Assembly (NCBI RefSeq): GCF_009936375.1
Contig: NZ_AP022332.1
Location: 930,001-994,000 of the forward strand
Direction: 5' to 3'
Source of the DNA: Methylosinus sp. C49
GTDB taxonomy: Bacteria > Pseudomonadota > Alphaproteobacteria > Rhizobiales > Beijerinckiaceae
DNA: 64,000 bases
Part shown: in pieces, positions 40,221-47,563 of the stretch
How positions within the stretch are numbered: the stretch's first letter is position 1
Layout: each line of letters opens with the position of its first letter
The notes under the pieces: model-generated
What the model was told of the DNA's origin: nothing
Database searches by the model: none
Seen by the model: only the letters and a program-made list of their open reading frames with translations
Program-made: the position numbers and the translations under genes

Positions 40221-40330
40221 CGTGCTTTTAAGACGCCCGCTATGCGGGCTCCTCAGCATGAGGGGTTGCTCTGGGTCACACAAGCGTGCCTCATGCTGAG
40301 GAGCGGCCGAAGGCCGCGTCTCGAAGCACG
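40221..40330. repeat. Large cruciform-like intergenic repeat element
   Basis: Nested inverted repeats. The inner arms cctcagcatgagg (40251-40263) and cctcatgctgagg (40289-40301) are perfect. The outer arms cgtgcttttaagacgc (40221-40236) and gcgtctcgaagcacg (40316-40330) differ by one indel and one base. Each side holds its own small hairpin (gcccgctatgcgggc; gcggccgaaggccgc). The cctcatgctgagga...gcgtctcgaagca pattern is one I know as a dispersed intergenic palindrome in Rhizobiales. Confidence 0.7.
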
Positions 40331-40426
40331 CCGCGCCTGACGGCTCGACTCTCGCGCGCCCACTTCCCTTCGACGTCCATCTGTGCGACGGCTGCGCGAA
40401 CGCTTCGCCTCACGCATGCCGCACGA

Positions 40427-41047
40427 ATGACCATCAAGCGCAAATATCACCATGGCGCCCTCAAGGAGGCGCTGGTCGAGGCTGCGCTCGAGCTGCTGGC
40501 GGAAGGCGGGCCGGCCAATCTCAGCCTCGGCGAGGCGGCCAAGCGCGTCGGCGTCACGGCGGCCGCGCCGTATCGTCATTTCGCCAGCCGCGAGGATTTG
40601 CTGAACGAGGTCGCCCGGCGCGGCTTTCTCTCCTTCGGCGCGGCGTTGGAAAAAGCCTGGGACGAAGGGCGGCCGGAGGCGGCGGCGGCCATGTGGCGCA
40701 TGTGCGCGGCCTATCTCGCCTTCGCGCGTGAGGAGCCGGGCCTCTATGCCGCAATGTTCGGTTCGGCGGCGACGCTGGCGAGCGAGCCCTCCGCCGACGC
40801 CGCCGATCATGCGCTGGATATTCTGTGGCGCTCGGTGGTGGCTTTTCTCCAGCAGCGCGGGGTTCCGGCGCAGGGCGCGCGCAAGCTGGCGCTGCAACTC
40901 TGGGCGCTCGCCCATGGCGTCGCCATGCTGACCATCTCCGGCCATTTCGACCCCGCCAAGGGGCTCGATCCCGCCCCTGTGCTCGACGCGGCGGCGCGCA
41001 ATCTCATGGAGTCCGCCATCCGCCGCGCAGAGGTCCCTTCGGCCTAA
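40427..41047 (+). CDS. TetR/AcrR family transcriptional regulator
   Basis: A 206-residue TetR-type repressor. The helix-turn-helix lies at about 28-52 (LSLGEAAKRVGVTAAAPYRHF), followed by a C-terminal ligand domain of the TetR_C type with a WALAHGVAML helix. The start ATG at 40427 gives MTIKRKYHHGALKEAL, typical of this subfamily. Its stop overlaps the stop of the convergent ClC gene. Target and ligand are unknown; the nearest upstream DNA is the repeat at 40221-40330. Confidence 0.85.
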   Translation: MTIKRKYHHGALKEALVEAALELLAEGGPANLSLGEAAKRVGVTAAAPYRHFASREDLLNEVARRGFLSFGAALEKAWDEGRPEAAAAMWRMCAAYLAFAREEPGLYAAMFGSAATLASEPSADAADHALDILWRSVVAFLQQRGVPAQGARKLALQLWALAHGVAMLTISGHFDPAKGLDPAPVLDAAARNLMESAIRRAEVPSA

Positions 41048-42609
41048 GTCTCCGCCCGCCGCGCGAGACGGGCGGAGCGCTCCTTCAGCGCGTCATAGAT
41101 CGGCTCGTTGCGACAGATGGCGGCGATGGCCATGGCCGCGAAGCAGGCCGCCAGCATGGGCAGCAGCAGCTGGGAATTGTCGGTCATCTCGGTGATGAGG
41201 ATCAGGCCGGTGAGCGGCGCCCGCACCACGGCGGCGAAAAACGAGGCCATGCCGATGAGCGCGAATTTCATTCCCATGGTCGGCCCATCCTCGCCCGGAA
41301 TCACGAGGCCGAAAAAGAGCCCGATCTCGGCCCCCAGCGCCAGCAGCGGCGCGAACAGTCCGCCCGGCGTTCCCGCCGCATAGGAGACGACGCCGAGCGC
41401 GAAACGCAGTGCGAAGACCAGCGGCAGGGCGTCGAGCGCATAGGCGCCGTCCAGCGTCTTTTGCGTGAGATTATCGCCGCCGCCGACGAGATCGGGCGCG
41501 AGAAAGCCGATCGCGCCGACGCCGGCGCCGACCAGGGCGGCCTTCGCCTCCGCCGGCAAGGGCGAGCGATCGGCGAAGTCCAGCGCGCGGAGAATGGCGC
41601 GATTATAGGCGAGGCTGGCGAGCCCCGTCGCGGCGCCGAGCGCGAGGCCGAGCGGAACATCGAGCGGCCCGACAGGATAATGGGTCGCGACGCGCAATTC
41701 CGGCTCCGGCCCGAGCAGCAGCCGCACGACCGATATGGCGCCGACCGAAGCGCCGAGCGCTATGGTCGCATGGCGCATATCGAAGCGGCGCAGCAATTCC
41801 TCGAGCACGAAGGCCGCGCCGGCGAGCGGCGCGTTGAAGGCGGCGGCGAGCCCGGCTCCGGCGCCGGCGGCCAGCAGCGATTGCTGATCGCGCCAGTCAT
41901 AGCGCAAATAGCGGCCGAACTGATGCGCGAGCGTCGCGCCCATCTGCACCGACGGCCCCTCGCGGCCGAGCGCGAGGCCGGCGCCCATCGCCAGCACGCC
42001 GCCGATGAATTTAACCGGCAGCAACAGCGGCGGGGAGGGCGGCTCCTCGCCGTCGATCACCGATTCGACATGCGGAATGCCGCTTCCCACCGCCGCCGGG
42101 ACGAAACGACGCACGAGATTGGCCGCGAGCCCGGTGGCGAGCGCCGCGCCGGCGACCATGATCGCGAGGCCCAGAACGGGGCGCTCCGCGAACCAATCGG
42201 GAATGGCCATGCGCATCCGCCCGGCGGCGTCGAGGACGAGGCGGAACACGCCGCAAAGCGTTCCCACCGCGACCCCTGCGAGCAGCGAGACGGCGCCGAG
42301 CGGAAACAGGCCGCGCAATTCGGACGGCGGCGCGGGCGTCTCCGCGGTCGGCGCGGCGTCGGCGATATGGGATTCGATCACGACATCGCTGGTCTCGCCG
42401 AGCAGCAGCAGGCGCTCCGCTCCGGCGGCGGCGACCAGCGCCAGGCGGCGCGAGCGGCCGAGCGCCAGCACGACCGAGGCGGCGCGCGCGCGGCCCTTGC
42501 GCCTGCGGCGGCCGAAGGCGAGGCGGAACAGAAAAGGCAGCGCCGCGGCGCCGATGAGCGTCGCCAGAGCGAGGAGCGCGCTTGAGTCCTGGTCGGAAAA
42601 ACCGGTCAT
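41044..42609 (-). CDS. ClC-type chloride channel/exchanger
   Basis: A 521-residue polytopic membrane protein. The chloride-pore motifs are GSGIPHVESVI (N-terminal half), GREGPSVQMGA near 215 with the gating Glu, and GGLFAPLLALGAE later. The external Glu of GREGP is kept, as in proton-coupled exchangers. The protein has about 12-14 hydrophobic helices but no C-terminal CBS domains. It probably exchanges Cl- for H+ across the inner membrane, for instance in acid resistance; fluoride-specific CLCs lack this motif set. It converges with the TetR gene, sharing stop bases. Confidence 0.9.
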   Translation of the reverse strand: MTGFSDQDSSALLALATLIGAAALPFLFRLAFGRRRRKGRARAASVVLALGRSRRLALVAAAGAERLLLLGETSDVVIESHIADAAPTAETPAPPSELRGLFPLGAVSLLAGVAVGTLCGVFRLVLDAAGRMRMAIPDWFAERPVLGLAIMVAGAALATGLAANLVRRFVPAAVGSGIPHVESVIDGEEPPSPPLLLPVKFIGGVLAMGAGLALGREGPSVQMGATLAHQFGRYLRYDWRDQQSLLAAGAGAGLAAAFNAPLAGAAFVLEELLRRFDMRHATIALGASVGAISVVRLLLGPEPELRVATHYPVGPLDVPLGLALGAATGLASLAYNRAILRALDFADRSPLPAEAKAALVGAGVGAIGFLAPDLVGGGDNLTQKTLDGAYALDALPLVFALRFALGVVSYAAGTPGGLFAPLLALGAEIGLFFGLVIPGEDGPTMGMKFALIGMASFFAAVVRAPLTGLILITEMTDNSQLLLPMLAACFAAMAIAAICRNEPIYDALKERSARLARRAET

Positions 42610-42727
42610 GGAAACGATTCGCGGGAAAGGTCGCGGGCAGGATAGCGCGCCGCGGCGCGAGAGGCGAAATCAGCGGCGACGCGCGCCGGAGACGGAATCT
42701 TCGGCGGGCCCCTTGCGAAACAACAAT

Positions 42728-42748
42728 GTTAATGTATGTTACATTCAC
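42728..42748. promoter_or_regulatory. Candidate operator upstream of the DUF2852 gene
   Basis: GTTAATGTA-TGT-TACATTCAC is a near-perfect dyad (8 of 9 positions paired) located 69 bases before the 42817 start, in an AT-rich patch of otherwise GC-rich DNA. Its size and symmetry fit a homodimeric repressor site; the regulator is unknown. Confidence 0.5.
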
Positions 42749-42816
42749 ATTGCGAAGGCGGCGCCCGGATCGTCCGCGCGCGCCTGCGATGAGCGAAGGA
42801 ACTGGAGAGTCCGAAC

Positions 42817-43296
42817 ATGGGCTGTCATCGTCACTCCCGCATGCACGAATCTCACTATCGCTTCGGAGACGGCGGACGGCCATGGAAGCCGCTCGAGCTG
42901 CTGGCGATGGTTCTGGGCTTCATCGTCTTCTGGCCGATCGGCCTCGCCATCGTGCTCTTCAAGGTGTGGCAGCGGAAGATGGGCTACGAGGGCGATCTCT
43001 TCGCCTTCGCGCAGGAGCGCGCGGCCGATGTCCAGGCCCGCTGGAAAGATGCGACCGGCCAGCCCGGCCCGACGGGCGGCTGGCGTGGTCCGGGTTTCAT
43101 GCGCTCCTCGGGCAATGTCGCCTTCGACGATTGGCGCGAGAGCGAGCTCGCCCGTCTCGAGGAGGAGCGCCGCAAGCTCGCCGAGGCCGAGCGCGAGTTC
43201 GCCGAGCATATAGAGGAGCTGCGCCGCGCGCGTGATCGCGCGGAATTCGAATCCTTCATGCGCGCGCGCCGGGATCGCGGCGAGCCGCAGAGCTGA
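42817..43296 (+). CDS. DUF2852 family membrane protein
   Basis: A 159-residue protein with one transmembrane helix (about 28-50, LELLAMVLGFIVFWPIGLAI), a Gly/Pro-rich linker and a long charged coiled-coil C-terminus (SELARLEEERRKLAEAEREF). This is the DUF2852 architecture of Alphaproteobacteria, function unknown. The start has a ctggagag ribosome-binding site. A probable operator lies upstream and a strong terminator follows, so it is an independently regulated single gene. Confidence 0.8.
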   Translation: MGCHRHSRMHESHYRFGDGGRPWKPLELLAMVLGFIVFWPIGLAIVLFKVWQRKMGYEGDLFAFAQERAADVQARWKDATGQPGPTGGWRGPGFMRSSGNVAFDDWRESELARLEEERRKLAEAEREFAEHIEELRRARDRAEFESFMRARRDRGEPQS

Positions 43297-43311
43297 CCCA
43301 TTTTGCGAGAT

Positions 43312-43342
43312 GGGCGCGCCCCGCGGGACGCGCCCTTTTTTT
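43312..43342. terminator. Rho-independent terminator
   Basis: Stem gggcgcg (43312-43318) and cgcgccc (43329-43335) with a 10-base loop, followed by seven T residues (43336-43342). It ends the DUF2852 transcript and abuts the stop of the convergent phosphoesterase gene. It is the clearest intrinsic terminator in the window. Confidence 0.88.
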
Positions 43343-43343
43343 G

Positions 43344-44462
43344 TTACTTGCAGCTCGTCAGCGGATCGACGCAATAAGCGACATTCTTCCAGCTGAAGAC
43401 GCCGGGCGTGCGCGCGTCGATCGTCAGCCGCAGCCATTCGCCGGGCGCATTGGTCGAGCCCTGGACGGTGATGCGCGTGAGATTGGCCGCCGCCGCCGCA
43501 TTGTGAATCTTGCCGGTCGCGCTCGACGGATCGGCGAGCGGACGATCCGATCCATAAAGATGTGAATCGCCGTTGATGAGCAGCACCGGACGACGGAAGC
43601 GCACGGCCTGATTCGCCAACTCGCGCACGAAGCCGGTGTAGCGATCGAGCCCGTCGCCGCCCGCCGCCAGCGCCGACGGATCCCACATATCCGCCTGCAA
43701 GCCGATCACCACAGCTGCCGCATGCTCGCGCTCGGCGAGATTGAAGGCGGCCTGCAGCCAGCGAATATCGGCGTCGGTGCGGGCGGCGATCTCCGCCTCG
43801 CGCGCAATCTTGTCCTCCACGCTGCTCCAGGGCAGGCCGTCATTGTCGGAGCCCGGCATGTTCACCGTCACGAAGACGGTCCGCGCATCCACCCAGATCA
43901 TATTCTCGACGAATTGCGCATCGGCGGGATAGGAGGGCGAGAAATATTTCGCCTGGCTGTAGACCTCCATCTCATGGAGGCCGAGCGTCCAGCCGGGCCG
44001 CGCGAAGAACAGGCTGCGCACGGCGGCCAGCTCCTGCAGCGGCTTGCCGGAGGACGACTCCTTCGACTTGTGGCAGTCGGTCCATTCATTGTCGCCCGGC
44101 GTGTAGACGACCGGCGATTTGAACTTCTGAAAGGCCGCGAAAATCTGCTGATTCCAGCCGGGATTGGACGCCGCGATCGGCGGCAGCGTTCCGGCGCTGG
44201 TGCAAGGCATGCTGCCGGAATGAATATCGCCGACATGCATCACCAGGCTCACCTCGGGATCGGAATTGACCGAGTCGAGCAGAAGATTGGCGTTGTTCAG
44301 AAGGTTGAGATTATAGGGCCAGTCGCCGAACACCGCGATCGTGGTCTTTTGCTCGTGGCGCGGCTCCAGCCGTCGCTCCAGGCCGCGCTCATCGGCATCC
44401 GCGGAGACGCCGCTCGCGAGAACAGCCGCCACAAGCGCTATCGAAAATCGTCTTGCGCGCAT
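43344..44462 (-). CDS. Secreted calcineurin-like metallophosphoesterase
   Basis: A 372-residue protein with a Sec signal peptide (MRARRFSIALVAAVLASG, cleavage near residue 22). Metallophosphoesterase motifs appear in order: VFGDWPYN, HVGDIHSG, PGDNEWTDCH, and NGDSHLYG. They supply Asp, His and Asn ligands of the binuclear metal centre. Several Cys pairs and CVDPLTSCK at the C-terminus suggest disulfides. It is a periplasmic or extracellular phosphoesterase; the substrate cannot be told. Confidence 0.78.
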   Translation of the reverse strand: MRARRFSIALVAAVLASGVSADADERGLERRLEPRHEQKTTIAVFGDWPYNLNLLNNANLLLDSVNSDPEVSLVMHVGDIHSGSMPCTSAGTLPPIAASNPGWNQQIFAAFQKFKSPVVYTPGDNEWTDCHKSKESSSGKPLQELAAVRSLFFARPGWTLGLHEMEVYSQAKYFSPSYPADAQFVENMIWVDARTVFVTVNMPGSDNDGLPWSSVEDKIAREAEIAARTDADIRWLQAAFNLAEREHAAAVVIGLQADMWDPSALAAGGDGLDRYTGFVRELANQAVRFRRPVLLINGDSHLYGSDRPLADPSSATGKIHNAAAAANLTRITVQGSTNAPGEWLRLTIDARTPGVFSWKNVAYCVDPLTSCK

Positions 44463-44665
44463 GAAAAATCCCCCAGCCTCGGCCGAGCGCGAAGTTGCGC
44501 TCTGGCTTCAGCCGGCCCGACTACGACGCGCGCATGACGGTGGAATGTCGCTCGCCTGCGGCCGGATTCGCGCATGCCGAGGCGTCTCGCGCCAACGCCC
44601 GAGAAGCATTGACGTTAACCACATTTCTCGACGCTGCGTTAACGCTCCGCCGTCATTGTCGCGGC

Positions 44666-45601
44666 ATGGCTCGCCACATAACGCCATTGCTGCTCCTCGC
44701 CCTTGCGCCGCTCGCGGCGGCGGGGCTGTCGGGCTGCGGCTTCATGGCCAAGCCGCAGCGCCCGGCGTGGCGCGCGCACGCCGAGAACGCCTGTCTCGCC
44801 GAAAAGCGCGTGCAGCCCACCGCCTATGTGCAATTCGCGCCGGAGATCGACGGGCCGGGCATTTGCGGCCTCACCAAGCCGCTGAGGGTCACGGCGCTGC
44901 AGGGCGGCGCGGTGACGTTCAACGCGCGTGCGACGCTCGACTGCTCCATGGTGGCCGAGCTCGACCAATGGCTCGCCGATGTGGTGCAGCCCTCGGCCAT
45001 GGCGCGCTTCGGCCAGCCGGTGGCGCAGATCAATTCCATGGGCTCCTATTCCTGCCGCGGCATGAACGCTCAGGCGGGCGCGCCGCTCTCGGAACATTCC
45101 TTCGGCAATGCGCTCGATATCGGCGGCTTCGTGCTCGCCGACGGGCGCGAGATTTCCATCGTGCGCGATTGGACGCATGGCGAGCAGCAGGTGAAGGATT
45201 TTCTCGCCGAGGTGCACGGCGGCTCCTGCCGGCATTTCACCACTGTGCTGTCGCCCGGCTCCAACGCCTTTCATTACAATCATATTCATGTCGATCTCGC
45301 CATGCATGGCCGCAATGGCGATCGGCACATCTGCAAGCCGGTCCCGCGCGACGTCGCGCCGCCGCCGGGCCAGGACCCGCAACTCGTCGCCCATGGGCCG
45401 GACGACGACGATGTCGACACGCCCGGCGCCCAGCCGCCGCTCGCCGCTTTTCAGGCGCAAGCCTCGCGCGGCGGCGTCAATGACAGCCTGATCCTCGCCG
45501 CGCCCCTGCCGCCCGTGCGGCCGAGGCCCTCGGCGCTCTCGCTCGAAGGCGGGCCGAAGGATTGGGACGTCACCTCCAGCATCCGCCCGCGCGCGCGCTG
45601 A
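44666..45601 (+). CDS. Extensin-family lipoprotein with DD-peptidase-like fold
   Basis: A 311-residue lipoprotein: lipobox L-S-G-C with lipidated Cys at 24. The extensin-like C-terminal domain (about 40-220) has SEHSFGNALDIGGF and HYNHIHVDL, matching the HxxGxAxD...HxH zinc pattern of LAS-type peptidoglycan peptidases, so a role in cell-wall remodelling is likely. The last ~90 residues are Pro/Ala-rich. The ATG at 44666 begins MARHITPLLLLALAP. Two GTTAAC hexamers about 25 bases apart lie just upstream. Confidence 0.78.
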   Translation: MARHITPLLLLALAPLAAAGLSGCGFMAKPQRPAWRAHAENACLAEKRVQPTAYVQFAPEIDGPGICGLTKPLRVTALQGGAVTFNARATLDCSMVAELDQWLADVVQPSAMARFGQPVAQINSMGSYSCRGMNAQAGAPLSEHSFGNALDIGGFVLADGREISIVRDWTHGEQQVKDFLAEVHGGSCRHFTTVLSPGSNAFHYNHIHVDLAMHGRNGDRHICKPVPRDVAPPPGQDPQLVAHGPDDDDVDTPGAQPPLAAFQAQASRGGVNDSLILAAPLPPVRPRPSALSLEGGPKDWDVTSSIRPRAR

Positions 45602-45669
45602 TCCGCCCGCGCAGCTTGCGCCGGGCGCGGGATTGCCGATATGAATACCAAGCTGATAGACTAAAAGTC

Positions 45670-45774
45670 CGCATCATCCAGATCGGAGCGAGCCCGAAGG
45701 CTCGCGGTCCAGATTCGCCCTTGGACCGCGAGCCTTCGGGCTCGCTCTCGACGCCATGCGAATCGGATGATGCG
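45670..45774. repeat. 105-bp imperfect palindrome upstream of the sulfate-binding protein gene
   Basis: The core is a perfect 26-bp inverted repeat: left arm 45686-45711 (gagcgagcccgaaggctcgc...), right arm 45722-45747, loop of 10 bases. It is flanked by a second pair, cgcatcatcc (45670-45679) and ggatgatgcg (45765-45774). It ends 20 bases before the start codon at 45794. There is no T-run. An 11-base piece of the arm (gctcgcggtcc) recurs at 50494-50504, suggesting a dispersed repeat. Confidence 0.8.
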
Positions 45775-45793
45775 CAGCTTCTCGAGGAGCGAC

Positions 45794-46819
45794 ATGCAGA
45801 CGAATTTCGGTCTTTTCCCGTCTCGCGGGTTTTTACGCGCGATCGGCCTCGCGCTTTCGTTGAGCCTCGCGACCGCGGCCTCCGGCGAGACATTGCTCAA
45901 CGTCTCCTATGATCCGACGCGGGAGCTGTTCAAGGCCGTCGACAAGGCCTTCGCCGCCGATTGGAAGAAGACCACCGGCCGGGACATGCAGATTCAAGCC
46001 TCGCACGGCGGCTCCGGCGCGCAGGCGCGCTCGGTCATAGAGGGGCTCGCCGCCGATGTGGTGACGCTCGCTCTCGCCAATGACATAGACGCCATCGCAA
46101 GCAAGACCGGCAAAATTCCGGCCGATTGGCAGAAACGCCTCCCCAATAATTCCTCGCCCTACACTTCGACGATCGTGCTGCTCGTGCGCAAGGGCAATCC
46201 CAAGGGGATCAAGGATTGGGACGATCTCGCCAAGCCCGGCGTCGTCGTCGTCGCGCCCAATCCCAAGACCGGCGGCGGCGCGCGCTGGAACTTCCTCGCC
46301 GCCTGGGCCTATGCCTCGAAGAAGTTCGACGGCGACGAGGCCAAGACGAAAGAGCTGGTGAAGGCGATCTACAAGAATGCGCCCGTGCTCGACTCCGGCG
46401 CGCGCGGCTCCTCCACCACTTTCGCTCAGCGCGGATTCGGCGACGTTCTCATCGCCTGGGAGAACGAGGCCTTTCTCGCCATAGACGAATTCGGCAAGAA
46501 CAAATTCGAGATCGTGGTTCCGTCGCTGTCCATTCTCGCCGAGCCGGCGGTGTCGATCGTCGACGGCAATGTGGACGCCAAGGGAACGCGCAAGGCGGCG
46601 GAAGCCTATCTCGGCTTCCTCTACACGCCGGCCGGTCAGGCGCTCATCGCCAAGCACGGCTACCGTCCGTCGAAGCCGGAATTCGCCGCGCCGGACGATT
46701 TGAAGCGCTTCCATACGCTCGATCTAGTGACAATCGACAAGGCCTTCGGCGGCTGGCCGGCGGCGCAGAAGAAATTCTTCGTCGATGGCGCGCTCTTCGA
46801 CGAAATGCAGAAGCCCTGA
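45794..46819 (+). CDS. Periplasmic sulfate/thiosulfate-binding protein
   Basis: A 341-residue ABC transporter binding protein of the Sbp/CysP family. The signal peptide ends near residue 30 (LATAASGE). The mature protein has [40 protein letters not shown] and [14 protein letters not shown], all Sbp signatures around the sulfate site. The ATG at 45794 has gaggag seven bases upstream; an earlier ATG at 45767 lies within the palindrome. No cysTWA permease or ATPase genes are adjacent, so it is an orphan binding protein relying on a transporter elsewhere. Confidence 0.88.
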   Translation: MQTNFGLFPSRGFLRAIGLALSLSLATAASGETLLNVSYDPTRELFKAVDKAFAADWKKTTGRDMQIQASHGGSGAQARSVIEGLAADVVTLALANDIDAIASKTGKIPADWQKRLPNNSSPYTSTIVLLVRKGNPKGIKDWDDLAKPGVVVVAPNPKTGGGARWNFLAAWAYASKKFDGDEAKTKELVKAIYKNAPVLDSGARGSSTTFAQRGFGDVLIAWENEAFLAIDEFGKNKFEIVVPSLSILAEPAVSIVDGNVDAKGTRKAAEAYLGFLYTPAGQALIAKHGYRPSKPEFAAPDDLKRFHTLDLVTIDKAFGGWPAAQKKFFVDGALFDEMQKP

Positions 46820-46882
46820 CGCGAAAGCGGCGGACGCTGGAGTCCGCCGCTCTTTCCCTTTTTCGTCCAGTGCGCGTTTTCG

Positions 46883-47563
46883 TCAGTGCGCGGCGACGCT
46901 CGCCTGGCCTTGCAGCTTGCGCAGCAGCTTTTGCGTCACCTCGCCGGTGACGGGAAGGTGATTGTCGCGCTCATATTTCTCGATCGCCTGTTTCGTCGCG
47001 CCGCCCATCTTGCCATCCGCATGCAGCGCATAGCCGAGCTTGGCGAGCGCGCGCTGCGCCGCCTGCACATGCTTGTCGGCCCCATCGGCCTTGGGCGCGT
47101 CCTTGTGGCCATTGCCGAGCAGCGCGCCGATCGCGTCGCGCTTCTCGCCGCGCGCCGGCTCCGGCTTGGCGGCGGGCTTGGGCGCCGCCGCATGAGCGAC
47201 GGGCGCCGGCTGAAGGGATTGCGGCTGGGCGGGCGCCGCCGCGGTCGGACGCGCGGGCGGCGCAGGCGCCTCGGCGGCGGCGCGAGGCTCCGATGCGCGC
47301 GGCTCGGGCGCGGCGCGGAACAGCGGCGCCGGATGGCGGCCGTCCTGGAAATAGAGCGCGTTCAGCGGCACGCCGATCGCCGTCGCGCCGGCGAGGCAGA
47401 GAAACACGATGCCGCGCCGGCGTCCGCCGAACAGCCGGGTCAGCGCGCCTTTCTTATTGGCCTTCGCCTTGTCCTTGGCGCCGCGGCCGCGCCGCTGCGT
47501 CTCGCCGCGATCGTCGTCGCGGAGCAGAAAATCATGATTTGTGCCGGCGAGAGCTTCACGCAA
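46883..47563 (-). CDS. Membrane-anchored peptidoglycan-binding protein
   Basis: A 226-residue protein with a basic cytoplasmic N-terminus, one transmembrane helix (about 51-72, GIVFLCLAGATAIG), a long Pro/Ala-rich periplasmic spacer (80-140) and a C-terminal PG_binding_1 domain (about 163-220, QRALAKLGYALHADGKMGG). It probably tethers the cell wall. The reading frame starts with a TTG at 47563 overlapping the histidine kinase stop by eight bases. That overlap, plus a gaaga-rich stretch upstream, implies translational coupling with the kinase. Confidence 0.72.
   Translation of the reverse strand: MREALAGTNHDFLLRDDDRGETQRRGRGAKDKAKANKKGALTRLFGGRRRGIVFLCLAGATAIGVPLNALYFQDGRHPAPLFRAAPEPRASEPRAAAEAPAPPARPTAAAPAQPQSLQPAPVAHAAAPKPAAKPEPARGEKRDAIGALLGNGHKDAPKADGADKHVQAAQRALAKLGYALHADGKMGGATKQAIEKYERDNHLPVTGEVTQKLLRKLQGQASVAAH

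Noticed and set aside
40221-40330. Interpretation of the nested repeats as a CRISPR array or insertion sequence end
   Set aside because: There are no regularly spaced direct repeats and no transposase; the structure is a single nested palindrome.
44613-44643. Two GTTAAC hexamers before the extensin-like gene as a CtrA site
   Set aside because: Their spacing does not match the TTAA-N7-TTAA rule, so a CtrA call would be unsupported.
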